A DNA stretch of 64,000 nt, from positions 62,001 through 126,000 of the forward strand of contig MTLP01000009.1 in NCBI GenBank assembly GCA_002009975.1, given 5' to 3'. The notes under the pieces were generated by a model, which saw only the letters and a list, made by a program, of their open reading frames with translations, did not search any database and was not told the origin of the DNA. This document shows positions 20,384 through 29,313 of this stretch, one piece after another. The position numbers were made by a program, and so were the translations under genes. The DNA is from Thermococcus sp. JdFR-02. Lineage in GTDB: Archaea; Methanobacteriota_B; Thermococci; Thermococcales; Thermococcaceae. Numbering within the stretch: the first letter of the stretch is position 1; every line of letters begins with the position of its first letter.

Positions 20384-21259
20384 TTAACCTATAAAAGCCT
20401 TTAGGATCAAAAAGAAGCCCATTGTTATTAATGTCAACACTATGGTAACTCCTATTGCCTCCTCTTCTTTGAGGTTATATCGCGCTAAAATTGCATTTGC
20501 CATGATGGCTGGAGGCATTGAAGCCTCAACCAGAACAGAGTAAAATATCTCCCCTGATGCTTTAAGGGTGAGGGTAACGAATATAAAAGGGATTACACTC
20601 CTGAATGTTATAACTTCCATAAGCTTTCTCCATTCAAATTTTTGAAGATTTATGCGAGAGCCGAAATAGACTATTAATGCTGGTATGCTCCACCAGCCAA
20701 TTTGGTTTAAAGTCTCAAGAAATCTCTTTGATAAGTGGAAGTTCAGCAAAACAAGTGTTAAAGCTAAAAGATTTGCAGCTACTGGAGGAAATTTTAAAGC
20801 ATTCTTTAGGATATGCTCGGTTGAATGTTTGCCCTTTGAATAGTGCGACGCTATAAGGGTCGCTATTGGGAGAACTATCAGCACATTGGTGCTTGCATAG
20901 ATTATTACTGGAGTTAAATCATCCAAGAAAAGACTTGCTATTGGAAAACCTAGAGCAACGGTATTTGGATAGATAGATAAAATTATCAAAGCAGCTTTCC
21001 ATTTTTCATCTGGAATCTTGAGAGAGTAGAGGTAGGATGTAAGAAAGCTCAAACCAATTATTATGAAGACATAGAAAAACACAACCTTAATTTTGAGAAG
21101 GTAGCCTAAATCCTTAGAAGCAACGTTTGAGAAAACAAAAAGCGTCAACAATATGTTGTTTGAGAACTTTCTTAGCAAAATAAAGGGTTCCTCTTTTTTG
21201 ATAGCTTTTTTAAGGGCAAATCCGAGGAATATTAAAAGTGTGGTCTCTGCTAAGTTCAT
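20384..21259 (-). CDS. AEC (auxin efflux carrier) family transporter
   Basis: About 291 residues with roughly ten hydrophobic segments in two halves, typical of AEC/BASS-fold permeases. It includes a conserved central stretch (ILSIYPNTVALGFPIASLF) with the NT-LG-P pattern and a C-terminal MPPAIMANAILARYNL that matches AEC helix motifs. The substrate is unknown (family members move malate, auxin-like acids or other anions). Start at ATG 21259 with AGGTG 6 nt upstream. It lies between the methyltransferase and the cupin gene on the same strand. Confidence 0.85.
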   Translation of the reverse strand: MNLAETTLLIFLGFALKKAIKKEEPFILLRKFSNNILLTLFVFSNVASKDLGYLLKIKVVFFYVFIIIGLSFLTSYLYSLKIPDEKWKAALIILSIYPNTVALGFPIASLFLDDLTPVIIYASTNVLIVLPIATLIASHYSKGKHSTEHILKNALKFPPVAANLLALTLVLLNFHLSKRFLETLNQIGWWSIPALIVYFGSRINLQKFEWRKLMEVITFRSVIPFIFVTLTLKASGEIFYSVLVEASMPPAIMANAILARYNLKEEEAIGVTIVLTLITMGFFLILKAFIG

Positions 21260-21300
21260 GCTTACACCTAAATTCAATCATTTAAAAAAGTTGTGAAGTG

Positions 21301-21639
21301 CTAAAGCCAGATAGTATCTTCTCCAAAGTAGTTTAATTTAACAACAAACAGCACAAAAGGTTCATCACTTTCATTTTCCACCCAGTGAACCGTCTTTGGC
21401 TTAACTAAATAAATATCTCTAGGCTTTGCTTCATAAACATCTTTACCAATGCCGAGCTTTGCTCTACCGCTTATTATGTAAAAGAGCTCATACTGTTGCT
21501 CGTGATAATGCTTTGAAACAGTCTGGCTTGGCTTAATCTCAACTATTTGAGCAAAGCTTCCATCTGGCATTTCACCTTTAAAAAGTGGGCATTTCTTATA
21601 ACTTACCCTATCTATGAACTCGTCACATTGAGCTTTCAT
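21301..21639 (-). CDS. Cupin domain protein
   Basis: 112 residues forming one cupin_2 barrel: motif 1 SKHYHEQQYELFYIISGRA (two His, Glu), motif 2 PRDIYLVKPKTVHWVENESD (His). The metal ligands are in place, so it could bind a metal as a small isomerase, dioxygenase or sugar-binding protein; the reaction is unknown. GGGGTGA precedes ATG 21639. It may be co-transcribed with the AEC transporter downstream. Confidence 0.85.
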   Translation of the reverse strand: MKAQCDEFIDRVSYKKCPLFKGEMPDGSFAQIVEIKPSQTVSKHYHEQQYELFYIISGRAKLGIGKDVYEAKPRDIYLVKPKTVHWVENESDEPFVLFVVKLNYFGEDTIWL

Positions 21640-21784
21640 GTTTTCACCCCAAGTAACGTGTTTTTACTTTCCTAAAAAGGCTTCATTTAGATACTTATCT
21701 CAATGTTCAAATCTGCACAAAATACTTTTATAGATTGAGCTTTCAAAGTAATACAGATGTTTTAAATTTCCTGAGGTGGTGGGG

Positions 21785-23155
21785 ATGCAAGATCAATTAG
21801 AAAAAGCCCTTGCTTGGGCAATGGATAATTTAAAAGCAGAGTACATTGAATTGCGATATGAGAATGTTAAGAAGAATACATTAGAGCTTAAGGATGGGAC
21901 ATTTACGACTTTTACAGGCAAAACTCAAAGAGGAGTGGCAATTAGGGTTTTAGCTGATGGTGCTTGGGGATTTTCATCAACCAACCGTTTAGAGAACTTA
22001 AAAAAGGCAATTGAAGAAGCTTATAAAATTGCAAAAGCTGTTGCAAGTGCCAGAAAAGAAAAAATCCAATTGGCTGAGATAAAAACCTATGAAGATTTTG
22101 TTAAGAGCAAGATGAAGATCAAGCCGTTTGAGGTTGATATTGAAGAAAAGGTGGATCATTTACGAAGTCTAGAAAAGCTCTTGAAAGAGGATAAAGCAGT
22201 TAAATCTTCTTGGCTTCGTTATGAAGATGCATCTGGAGAAAAAATTTTGCTCACTAATGAAGGAACTAATATAAAATGGGAACTCAATTATGTTTGGCAA
22301 TACGTTTGGGCAACAGGAAAAGAAGGAGATAAATTGGCTGCTGCAAGGGATGAAGTTGGTGCCGTTGAATATGGATGGGAGCTGTTTAAGGAAAGGGAGC
22401 CAAATGAAGAGGTCGCTAAGAGGGTAATCAGAAAAGTGCATGCTCAGCTTAATGGTGTTGCTCCGAAGAGAGGTGAATTCCCAATAGTTGCTGGACCAAT
22501 AATAGTTGGAATTATTGCTCACGAAGCCTTGGGACATTTAGCTGAGGCAGATTTAACAATTAATTCACCATTTAAAGAGCTTATTGGAAAGCAAATTGCC
22601 CCAGAATACGTGACTATGAGTGAAAGAATAGTTGATGGTGGCTTTGGAAATGATAAATATGATGATGAGGGCGTTAAAGTCAAAGATATTCACATAATCG
22701 AAAATGGAATTTTAAAGGAGATAATGCTCAACAGGGAGTATGCTCATAAGTGGAACTTATCTCCAAATGGGCACGCTAGGGCTGAGAACTATACGTATCC
22801 TCCAATAATTAGAATGAGGAACACTATTTTTGAGCCTAGGGATTGGAGCTTAGAGGAGATGATTGAGGATATTAAGTTTGGTTATTATGTGGTAGATTTC
22901 AGAGGAGGACAAGCACAGCTAAACTCCTCGTTCCAAGTTGGTGTTCAAGAGGGTTACATGATAGAGAACGGCGAGATTACAAAATCCATAAGAGATACTT
23001 CAATAAGCGGAATTGCAATTGAAGCTCTAAAGAAAATTAGTGCAGTTGGAAAGGATTTTGGCTTAGAGATGGGAAGATGTGGAAAGGGACAAACAGCTTT
23101 TGTCAGCTCTGGTGGACCACACATGCGCTTTGATGGAGGAATAATTATTGGGTGA
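21785..23155 (+). CDS. tldD: TldD, metalloprotease subunit (TldD/TldE)
   Basis: About 456 residues. TldD and TldE form a heterodimeric zinc protease that trims unfolded peptides and matures modified peptides such as microcins in bacteria. This subunit carries the HExxxH motif as HEALGHLAEAD near residue 245 and the family segments FRGGQAQLNSSFQV and GMGRCGKGQ-like EMGRCGKGQTAFVSSGGP. ATG 21785 has GAGGTGG 5 nt upstream. tldE starts 11 nt after its stop, so the pair is an operon. Confidence 0.95.
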   Translation: MQDQLEKALAWAMDNLKAEYIELRYENVKKNTLELKDGTFTTFTGKTQRGVAIRVLADGAWGFSSTNRLENLKKAIEEAYKIAKAVASARKEKIQLAEIKTYEDFVKSKMKIKPFEVDIEEKVDHLRSLEKLLKEDKAVKSSWLRYEDASGEKILLTNEGTNIKWELNYVWQYVWATGKEGDKLAAARDEVGAVEYGWELFKEREPNEEVAKRVIRKVHAQLNGVAPKRGEFPIVAGPIIVGIIAHEALGHLAEADLTINSPFKELIGKQIAPEYVTMSERIVDGGFGNDKYDDEGVKVKDIHIIENGILKEIMLNREYAHKWNLSPNGHARAENYTYPPIIRMRNTIFEPRDWSLEEMIEDIKFGYYVVDFRGGQAQLNSSFQVGVQEGYMIENGEITKSIRDTSISGIAIEALKKISAVGKDFGLEMGRCGKGQTAFVSSGGPHMRFDGGIIIG

Positions 23156-23165
23156 GGTGGGTAAA

Positions 23166-24491
23166 ATGGAAGAACTAATTCGTTATGGTGAAAAGCTCTT
23201 TGATGAGATTGAGATTGCTGTTTATAGGAATAGAGATGTAGGTATTCATATTGAACTTAATGAAGTTTCAACTTCAGCCGTTAGACAAAGAACTGTCACA
23301 ATTGTTAGGGGAATTAAAGATAAGCGCTTGGGACTGGCAATCATTGACAGCGAAGATAAAGATGAGATAAGAAGAGCCATAGATGAAGCCTATAAAATGG
23401 CAAAGCTAAACAATAAGGATGAGAAATGGAAAACTCTTCCAAAGCCAGGAAAGTATAAAAAGCCACCAAAGTTTGATAAAGCCCTAAAAGAGGTTTCTTC
23501 AGACTATTTTGTTGAGTTAGCTAAGAGAGGTATAGAATTAAGCTTGGAAAAAGACAAAAACTTAATTGTAGCTGGTGGCGGTGGGGGAGCAGAGTGGATT
23601 GAGAGCTTAATCTTAAATTCCCATGGCGTTGAAATTTCTCAGGAAGGAGGAGGAGCATACTTCTACTTGGGCTTTATTGGAAGGAAGGAAAGCTTAGTAA
23701 CTCCAATGATTTTTGACGTTGATGCAAGAAGAAACTTAAACTTGGACGTTGAGAATATTGTTGAAAATTTAGCTCAAAAAGTTAAGTGGGCTTATAAAGT
23801 TGAGAAGAGCAGGACCGAAGAAGCCAAGGTTATTGTAGAGCCATATGCTTTAGCAAGTCTTCTACACTTTGCCTTATTCCCAGCATTTAGTGGCGAAAAA
23901 TTGATTAAGCAAACTACTCCCCTAGCTAATAAAGTGGGAGAGCAGGTTTTCAATGAGCTTTTGACGATTTACGATGATCCATTCCATGAGTTAAGCTTAA
24001 AACCAGTGATAGCTGATGATGAGGGTGTTCCAACGAGGAAAAACGCTTTAATTGAAAATGGAACTTTCAAAGGCTTTTTGTGGGACAACTATTGGGCTAA
24101 TGTCTATGGAACAGAGAGTACAGGAAATGGAATAAGAAACTCAAGCACAGGTGGTATTTCAATAGGAATGCACAGTGTAGTGATTAAGAATGGTAAAGAA
24201 AGCCTAGAGGAATTAATAGCTGACATTGAGCATGGTTATTTGGTCAATGGCTTCCAAGGTGCTCACTCAAGCAATCCAGATAATGGTAACTTTGCAGTTG
24301 TAGCAAATCCAGCATATCTAATTGAAAATGGGGAGATAAAGGGTTCAACGGTTTTCATGATGAGCGGAAACGTTTATGAGCTGTTAAAGAATATCTATGC
24401 TGTAAGCAAGGAGCAGAAGGTTGTACCCTTTTATGGAACGACAATATCGCCTTCGATGGCATTTGAGAATGTCAGAATAGCTGGAAAATAG
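23166..24491 (+). CDS. tldE: TldE (PmbA), partner of TldD protease
   Basis: About 441 residues, TldD/PmbA fold without the HExxxH motif. This is expected for the non-catalytic TldE partner that shapes the active-site cleft. Recognisable pieces are GVEISQEGGGAYFYLGFIGR, STGNGIRNSSTGGISIGMHS and NGFQGAHSSNPDNGNFAVVA. ATG 23166 follows GAGGTGGG by a few nt. It is paired with tldD upstream; the genome-specific peptide substrate is unknown. Confidence 0.94.
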   Translation: MEELIRYGEKLFDEIEIAVYRNRDVGIHIELNEVSTSAVRQRTVTIVRGIKDKRLGLAIIDSEDKDEIRRAIDEAYKMAKLNNKDEKWKTLPKPGKYKKPPKFDKALKEVSSDYFVELAKRGIELSLEKDKNLIVAGGGGGAEWIESLILNSHGVEISQEGGGAYFYLGFIGRKESLVTPMIFDVDARRNLNLDVENIVENLAQKVKWAYKVEKSRTEEAKVIVEPYALASLLHFALFPAFSGEKLIKQTTPLANKVGEQVFNELLTIYDDPFHELSLKPVIADDEGVPTRKNALIENGTFKGFLWDNYWANVYGTESTGNGIRNSSTGGISIGMHSVVIKNGKESLEELIADIEHGYLVNGFQGAHSSNPDNGNFAVVANPAYLIENGEIKGSTVFMMSGNVYELLKNIYAVSKEQKVVPFYGTTISPSMAFENVRIAGK

Positions 24492-24541
24492 TTCGACAAA
24501 TTTATATTCGTAGGAATAGAATAGCTATTGGTGAAGTAAAA

Positions 24542-24772
24542 ATGGTAACTGCATTTATACTCCTCGTCACAGCAGCAGGGAAGGAAAGGGAAGTTATGAC
24601 AAAACTCTTGGGAATGTCAGAGGTTAAGGAAGCTTATGTGGTCTATGGAGAATATGATATAATTGCAAAAGTTGAGACAGACACCCTAAAAGAGCTTGAC
24701 AGGTTCATAATGGAAAACTTAAGGAGAATGCCGGAGATACAGATGACATCAACGATGATAGCAATTGAGTGA
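24542..24772 (+). CDS. Stand-alone Lrp/AsnC ligand-binding (RAM) domain protein
   Basis: 76 residues that match only the C-terminal RAM sensor domain of Lrp/AsnC regulators (TAFILLVTAAGKEREVMTKL ... VVYGEYDIIAKVETDTLKEL) and lack a DNA-binding domain. Such stand-alone RAM proteins oligomerise and bind amino acids; they may modulate full-length Lrp proteins such as that at 29314. A TATA-like TTTATATTC at about 24502 suits a short leader. GGTGAAG precedes the ATG. Confidence 0.9.
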   Translation: MVTAFILLVTAAGKEREVMTKLLGMSEVKEAYVVYGEYDIIAKVETDTLKELDRFIMENLRRMPEIQMTSTMIAIE

Positions 24773-24785
24773 CTCTCTTTTCTTT

Positions 24786-25136
24786 TTAAAATTCCAACTC
24801 AACTCCGTTATCATCTCCTTCCCAGAGAACAATTTTATAAAGCCTAACCCCAGTTGGGAGCTTGTCTTTAAGTCTTTCTGCTATCCATAGAGCTATATTC
24901 TCTGTTGTTGGATTCTCAAAAAGCTTGTTTAGATTCTTATGATCGAGGGATTTTAGTACCTCTTTTTCTACAATTGCCCTAAGCTCAAGGAAGTCCATTA
25001 CATAACCTTCTTTTATGCTTCCTTCAACGAAAATTTCAAGTCTATAAGTGTGTCCATGGAACTCCTCAAACTGCTTATTCATGACAATCGAATGTGCAGC
25101 TTCAAATTTAAACTTCTCTCTAATCCTCGCTCTCAT
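24786..25136 (-). CDS. 6-pyruvoyl-tetrahydropterin synthase family protein, Cys-less (PTPS-III-like)
   Basis: 116 residues of the PTPS/QueD fold: EAAHSIV with the first zinc His, EEFHGHTYRLE with the other two His, and FLELRAIVEKEVLKSLDHKN with the Asp-His. The usual catalytic Cys before HGH is replaced by Glu (FEEFHGH), as in PTPS-III-type proteins. It could act in pterin/folate-like or 7-deazaguanine metabolism. The paralogue at 30573 keeps a Cys. GGTGG precedes ATG 25136. Confidence 0.85.
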   Translation of the reverse strand: MRARIREKFKFEAAHSIVMNKQFEEFHGHTYRLEIFVEGSIKEGYVMDFLELRAIVEKEVLKSLDHKNLNKLFENPTTENIALWIAERLKDKLPTGVRLYKIVLWEGDDNGVELEF

Positions 25137-25287
25137 AAAACCACCAAAAGAGTTAGCTCTTCAAAAGCTTTAAATTCTCTTATGTCGAATTAGATATATT
25201 TGCTGGTTTATAAAATAACCCACCGTAATGTTTAAATTTGATAGAACTTATAAAGCTCACAAGATTAGTTCTGTGGGGGATGATAAA

Positions 25288-27369
25288 ATGGTAAGGTATA
25301 TGGTGACATCGGCACTTCCTTACGCTAATGGTCCAATTCACGTTGGACACTTAGCAGGGGCTTACTTACCAGCAGATATATTCGTTAGATACCTCAAGTT
25401 AAAGGGAGAGGACGTCGTTTACATTTGCGGAACAGATGAACATGGAACACCGATAACTTTTAGAGCTTTAAAAGAAGGAAAGACACCGAGAGAGATAGTT
25501 GATTATTACCACGAACAGATAAAAGAAACCTTTGGGAAGGCAAAGATTGACTTCGATTTCTTCGGAAGAACTGAATTTGAAGTACATTACAAGCTTTCCC
25601 AAGAGTTCTTCCTAAAGCTACTTGAAAATGGATATCTAATTAAAAGAGTTGAAAAGCAGGCTTACTGTGAACATGATAAGATGTTCTTACCAGATAGATA
25701 TGTTATTGGAACTTGTCCCTATTGTGGTGCTGAAGGGCAAAGAGGAGATCAATGTGAAGCTTGTGGAAGACCATTGACTCCAGAACTGTTGATAAATCCA
25801 AAGTGTAACATATGTGGGAGCTCAATAACTTTCAAAAATTCTGCTCATTACTACATTAAAATGCAGGATTTTGAGGAGAGGATAAGGAAGTGGATAGAGG
25901 GTAATAGCCACTGGAAGCCTAACGTTAGGAACACAGTCCTTGGATGGATAGGGGAAGGATTGGAGGAAAGGGCAATAACGAGAGACTTAAACTGGGGAAT
26001 CCCCGTACCTCTTGAAGAGGAAGACATGAAAGGGAAAGTGCTTTACGTATGGTTTGAGGCACCTATAGGTTATATTTCAATAACGATCGAGTATTTCAAG
26101 CGCTTAGGAAAGGATGAAGAATGGAAGAAATACTGGCTAAACGGTTACGAGGGAGAGCTTAAGGTGATCCATTTCATTGGAAAGGACAACATTCCATTCC
26201 ACGCAATCTTTTGGCCAGCTTTCTTAATAGGTTATGGCAAATATAAGGATGAAAAAGGTGAATTTAAGTGGGCATTGCCTTACGATATTCCAGCCAATGA
26301 ATATCTTAACTTAGAAGGTAGGAAGATTTCAACGAGTAGAAACTGGGCTATTTGGGTTCACGAATTTTTAGATGAATTCCCGGCTGATTACTTGAGATAT
26401 TACCTAACTGCTATAATGCCCGAAACAAGAGATGCAGACTTTAATTTTGAGGACTTTCAAAAGAAAATTAATGAAGAGCTTGTCAATAACTTAGGGAACT
26501 TTATCCATAGGGCAATGACCTTTGTCCACAGGTATTTCAGGGGAATTGTTCCAGATCAAGGCGAATTGGATGAGCTTGATAAAGAAGCCTTAGAAAAAAT
26601 TGAGAGGGCGTTTGGAAGAGTTGGGGAATTACTCTCAGCTTATCAATTTAAAGCAGCATTAAAGGAGGTTATGGATTTAGCCAACTTTGGGAACAAGTAT
26701 TTCGACTATAAGCAGCCTTGGAAGACTGCTAAAGAAGACAAGGTAAGAACTGGAACGACGATAAACATTTCGTTGCAAATAGTAAAAGCTCTTGGAGTTT
26801 TGCTTGGACCATTTTTACCAGATGCGAGTGATAGAATTTGGAACATGCTCAACTTAAATGAAAAGAAAGAGTGGAAATTCAAGCCCTTAGAGAGCGGACA
26901 TAAAGTAAATAAGGCTAAAATCCTTTTTAAGAAAGTTGACGATGAGCAAATAAAGAATTACCTAAAGAAGTACTTCCCTGCATTGCTTGAAAAATACTTC
27001 CCCGAAGAACTTCAAAAGGAGGAAAAGACAGAGGAGGATGAAAAGATGTATGTTAGCTTTGATGACTTTGCAAAGATTGATTTAAGGGTTGGAAAGATAG
27101 TAAGTGTTGAAGACCATCCAAATGCGGACAAGCTTTATATCTTAAAAGTTGACCTTGGAAGTGAAATTAGGCAATTAGTGGCTGGCTTAAAGAAGTATTA
27201 CACCAAAGAAGAGCTCTTAGGCCACTATGTTGTCGTAATTACGAATTTGGAACCAAAGAAGCTTAGAGGTGTAGAGAGCCAGGGAATGCTCTTAGCTGCA
27301 GATGATGGAGAAAGAGTTGCAATATTGGTTCCAGATAAAGAAGTAAAACTTGGTGCTAAAATTCACTGA
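25288..27369 (+). CDS. metG: Methionyl-tRNA synthetase
   Basis: About 693 residues. HIGH-type motif HVGHLAGAYLP, a four-knuckle zinc insertion (CPYCGAEGQRGDQCEACG ... CNICGSS), KMSKS-type motif as GRKISTSRNW, then an anticodon domain and a C-terminal OB-fold tRNA-binding domain (DFAKIDLRVGKIVSVEDHPN, residues about 585-690) fused rather than separate. ATG 25288 follows GGGGGATGAT by 8 nt; the longer frame from 25228 adds 20 residues unlike the family. It charges the initiator tRNA encoded at 35765-35842. Confidence 0.95.
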   Translation: MVRYMVTSALPYANGPIHVGHLAGAYLPADIFVRYLKLKGEDVVYICGTDEHGTPITFRALKEGKTPREIVDYYHEQIKETFGKAKIDFDFFGRTEFEVHYKLSQEFFLKLLENGYLIKRVEKQAYCEHDKMFLPDRYVIGTCPYCGAEGQRGDQCEACGRPLTPELLINPKCNICGSSITFKNSAHYYIKMQDFEERIRKWIEGNSHWKPNVRNTVLGWIGEGLEERAITRDLNWGIPVPLEEEDMKGKVLYVWFEAPIGYISITIEYFKRLGKDEEWKKYWLNGYEGELKVIHFIGKDNIPFHAIFWPAFLIGYGKYKDEKGEFKWALPYDIPANEYLNLEGRKISTSRNWAIWVHEFLDEFPADYLRYYLTAIMPETRDADFNFEDFQKKINEELVNNLGNFIHRAMTFVHRYFRGIVPDQGELDELDKEALEKIERAFGRVGELLSAYQFKAALKEVMDLANFGNKYFDYKQPWKTAKEDKVRTGTTINISLQIVKALGVLLGPFLPDASDRIWNMLNLNEKKEWKFKPLESGHKVNKAKILFKKVDDEQIKNYLKKYFPALLEKYFPEELQKEEKTEEDEKMYVSFDDFAKIDLRVGKIVSVEDHPNADKLYILKVDLGSEIRQLVAGLKKYYTKEELLGHYVVVITNLEPKKLRGVESQGMLLAADDGERVAILVPDKEVKLGAKIH

Positions 27370-27397
27370 TTTCCTTTAATTTTAAAAATAAAAAAGA

Positions 27398-28243
27398 TCA
27401 TTGCTTTCCTTTTTCTTGTCTTATTGGGTAGGGCATGAATTCAACAGTTCCCCTTTGCTTCATTGGTTGTGGATAGAGTTGCATTAAAGTATAGACCTCC
27501 TCTGGAACTTCTGTGCTAACGTTTAGTCCAAGCTTTTTAGCTTCATCAACCGTTATTGGATAATCATGTGTCCATCTTCCTTCAGTTAATACTTGAGCCA
27601 ATTCCTTAGCCTTCTCATCTCCATATTTGTCTTTTAAGAGTTCATAGATAAAGCTTTGAACTTGGTTTATCGCTTTCTCTGCGACATCGGCTAATATTAG
27701 GGTTTGATCATCAACTTTATCTACTCCCTTTTGTTTGACCGCTTTAACTATGCTTGGTGCTGGATATTGACCCAATTGTGGGTCTACAGGTCCTAAAACT
27801 GCATGAGGATCCATGATTATTTTGTCAGCAGCTAAAGCTATTAAAGTTCCACCGCTCATGGCATAGTGTGGAACTATGACCCTTGTCTCGGCTGGATGAT
27901 CTTTCAAAGCCTTTGCAATTTGTGTTGCCGCTAAAACTAATCCACCGGGAGTGTGAACTATCAGGTCAATTGGTTTATCTTTTGGTGCCATTCTAATTGC
28001 TCTTAAAATCTCCTCGCTGTCTTCAATGCTTATGAACTTGTAGAAGGGAATTCCAAATAGTCCAATACTTTCCTGTCTGTGAATTAGTGTTATAACTGTT
28101 GAATTTCTTTTCCTTGCTAAGCGTTGTAAAAGCTTTGTTCTTGCCATTTGCAGTTGTCTGTATTGCAGCTGGGGTCCCATTATCATGTAAAAGATTAGGA
28201 ACCACCATATTAGTGACCCAAAGAACCCACTGAGTGGATCCAA
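27398..28243 (-). CDS. Membrane serine protease of the SDH/ClpP-SppA superfamily
   Basis: About 281 residues. One N-terminal membrane segment (FGSLIWWFLIFYMIMG) is followed by a crotonase/ClpP-type domain: IDLIVHTPGGLVLAATQIA (oxyanion Gly-Gly), VPHYAMSGGTLIALAADKII with the nucleophile Ser, and DPHAVLGPVDPQLGQYP. This is the SDH-proteinase family (PF01972). I set the start at TTG 28243 because GGAGGTG lies 5 nt upstream; the GTG at 28264 lies before that site. It is divergent from an ArsR-type regulator that may control it. Confidence 0.85.
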   Translation of the reverse strand: MDPLSGFFGSLIWWFLIFYMIMGPQLQYRQLQMARTKLLQRLARKRNSTVITLIHRQESIGLFGIPFYKFISIEDSEEILRAIRMAPKDKPIDLIVHTPGGLVLAATQIAKALKDHPAETRVIVPHYAMSGGTLIALAADKIIMDPHAVLGPVDPQLGQYPAPSIVKAVKQKGVDKVDDQTLILADVAEKAINQVQSFIYELLKDKYGDEKAKELAQVLTEGRWTHDYPITVDEAKKLGLNVSTEVPEEVYTLMQLYPQPMKQRGTVEFMPYPIRQEKGKQ

Positions 28244-28308
28244 GTTCCCACCTCCTTTAATCACTAAAGTTAACTAAAACTTTCATTTTTATATATTTTT
28301 CTTTCTTC

Positions 28309-28330
28309 AAAATTTTCACATGAAAATTTT
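28309..28330. promoter_or_regulatory. 22-bp perfect palindrome, candidate operator
   Basis: AAAATTTTCA (28309-28318), CA, TGAAAATTTT (28321-28330) form a perfect inverted repeat. A further half-site (AAAAATTTCA) lies at about 28340. The right arm overlaps a TATA-like TTTTTATAAG for the ArsR-type gene, and the left arm lies upstream of the TATATAAAAATG element for the divergent protease gene. This is the expected site for autoregulation by a dimeric winged-helix protein. Confidence 0.65.
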
Positions 28331-28371
28331 TATAAGACTAAAAATTTCATATAGACTTTAAGGTGAATGGT

Positions 28372-28758
28372 ATGAAGATCTCGGAGTTGATGGCAAAGCT
28401 TAAGGAAAGACAAAGGAGAACAGTCCAGAGTTGTTTAAAACAATGTGGAATAATGGATTTAGAGGAAGAGGTAGACTATGAAGTCAACAAAGAGGTAATA
28501 AGATTTTTGAAGCTAATTTCCAATCCAATAAGAATTAGTATTTTAAAAATGCTCAGGAATAAGTGGATGTGTGTTTGTTTAATCTCCCAAGCTCTTGAGC
28601 AGGATCAGACATTAATAAGCCACCATCTGCGTTCCTTGAGAGAAATGAACTTAGTTTTTGAAAGAAGGGAGGGAAAGCTGAAGTTCTACAGAACAAATTT
28701 GGAGGAGTTTAAGAAGTATTTAAAGCTTATCAACGAAGAATTTGAAATAGAAGCTTGA
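28372..28758 (+). CDS. ArsR-family winged-helix regulator with CVC thiol motif
   Basis: About 128 residues. The HTH core (VIRFLKLISNPIRISILKML ... LEQDQTLISHHLRSLREMNL) is ArsR-like. WMCVCLISQAL aligns with the ELCVCDL metalloid-binding loop of bacterial ArsR, with C67 and C69 in helix alpha3. An N-terminal extension carries a second pair, C21 and C25 (SCLKQCG). The cysteines suggest sensing of metal(loid)s or redox state. ATG 28372 has AGGTG 6 nt upstream. The divergent protease and the palindrome at 28309 are likely targets. Confidence 0.85.
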   Translation: MKISELMAKLKERQRRTVQSCLKQCGIMDLEEEVDYEVNKEVIRFLKLISNPIRISILKMLRNKWMCVCLISQALEQDQTLISHHLRSLREMNLVFERREGKLKFYRTNLEEFKKYLKLINEEFEIEA

Positions 28759-28802
28759 AAAGTTTTTTCTTTTGTTTTTTATAATTATTTGGGGTGATTT
28801 TT

Positions 28803-29093
28803 GTGAATGAGCTTCAGAAAAAAGTTGATGAGCTTATAAAGGAGTTTGGAGGTTATTGGGAGCCTTTTGAAATGCTTGCTGCAGTTGTTGAAGAACTTGG
28901 CGAGTTTAGCAGGGAAATGCTGAGATACGAAAATGTTAAAGAAAAAGGTAATAAGGAAAAGTTAGAAGAAGAATTTGGTGATCTGTTGTTCACCTTAGCA
29001 TGCATAGCCAATTACTATGACCTCGACATGTACTCGACACTCAACAAGTCAATATCAAAATATTCCAATCGTGATAAGACACGGTGGATATAA
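28803..29093 (+). CDS. MazG-like nucleotide pyrophosphohydrolase
   Basis: About 96 residues of the all-alpha NTP pyrophosphatase fold. Metal-binding EELGEFSREM (ExxE) and a downstream EEEFGDLLFTLACIANYYDL (ExxD) are both present, so it should be active as a house-cleaning NTPase. GTG 28803 has GGGGTGA 5 nt upstream and is better than the GTG at 28794, which is part of that site. It is 44 bp after the ArsR-type gene and may share its promoter. A distinct MazG with a cysteine tail is at 46980. Confidence 0.85.
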   Translation: MNELQKKVDELIKEFGGYWEPFEMLAAVVEELGEFSREMLRYENVKEKGNKEKLEEEFGDLLFTLACIANYYDLDMYSTLNKSISKYSNRDKTRWI

Positions 29094-29313
29094 CGACCAG
29101 TTATTGTAAATTTTTAACTTCGAACTTAAGTCCATATTTACCACGTCTTTCACTATGTGAATTTGTGTTATATTGAATTTACAATTTTTAAAATTTAGAA
29201 AATTATAATATAACATTTTGTTCTATAATTGGATGTACCTAATTTAGTATATTGGATAACATCCGAAACATTTTTATAAAGAAAAAATGTGAACTATTCT
29301 GAGGTGTCTCTGA
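29094..29313. promoter_or_regulatory. AT-rich promoter region of the Lrp gene with an imperfect inverted repeat
   Basis: No gene seen. GGATGT (29231-29236) and ACATCC (29259-29264) form an inverted repeat with a 22-bp spacer, just upstream of TTTTTATAAAG (29270-29280), the probable TATA box for the regulator at 29314. Its position fits an Lrp autoregulatory site, but with no known consensus this is weak. Confidence 0.4.
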
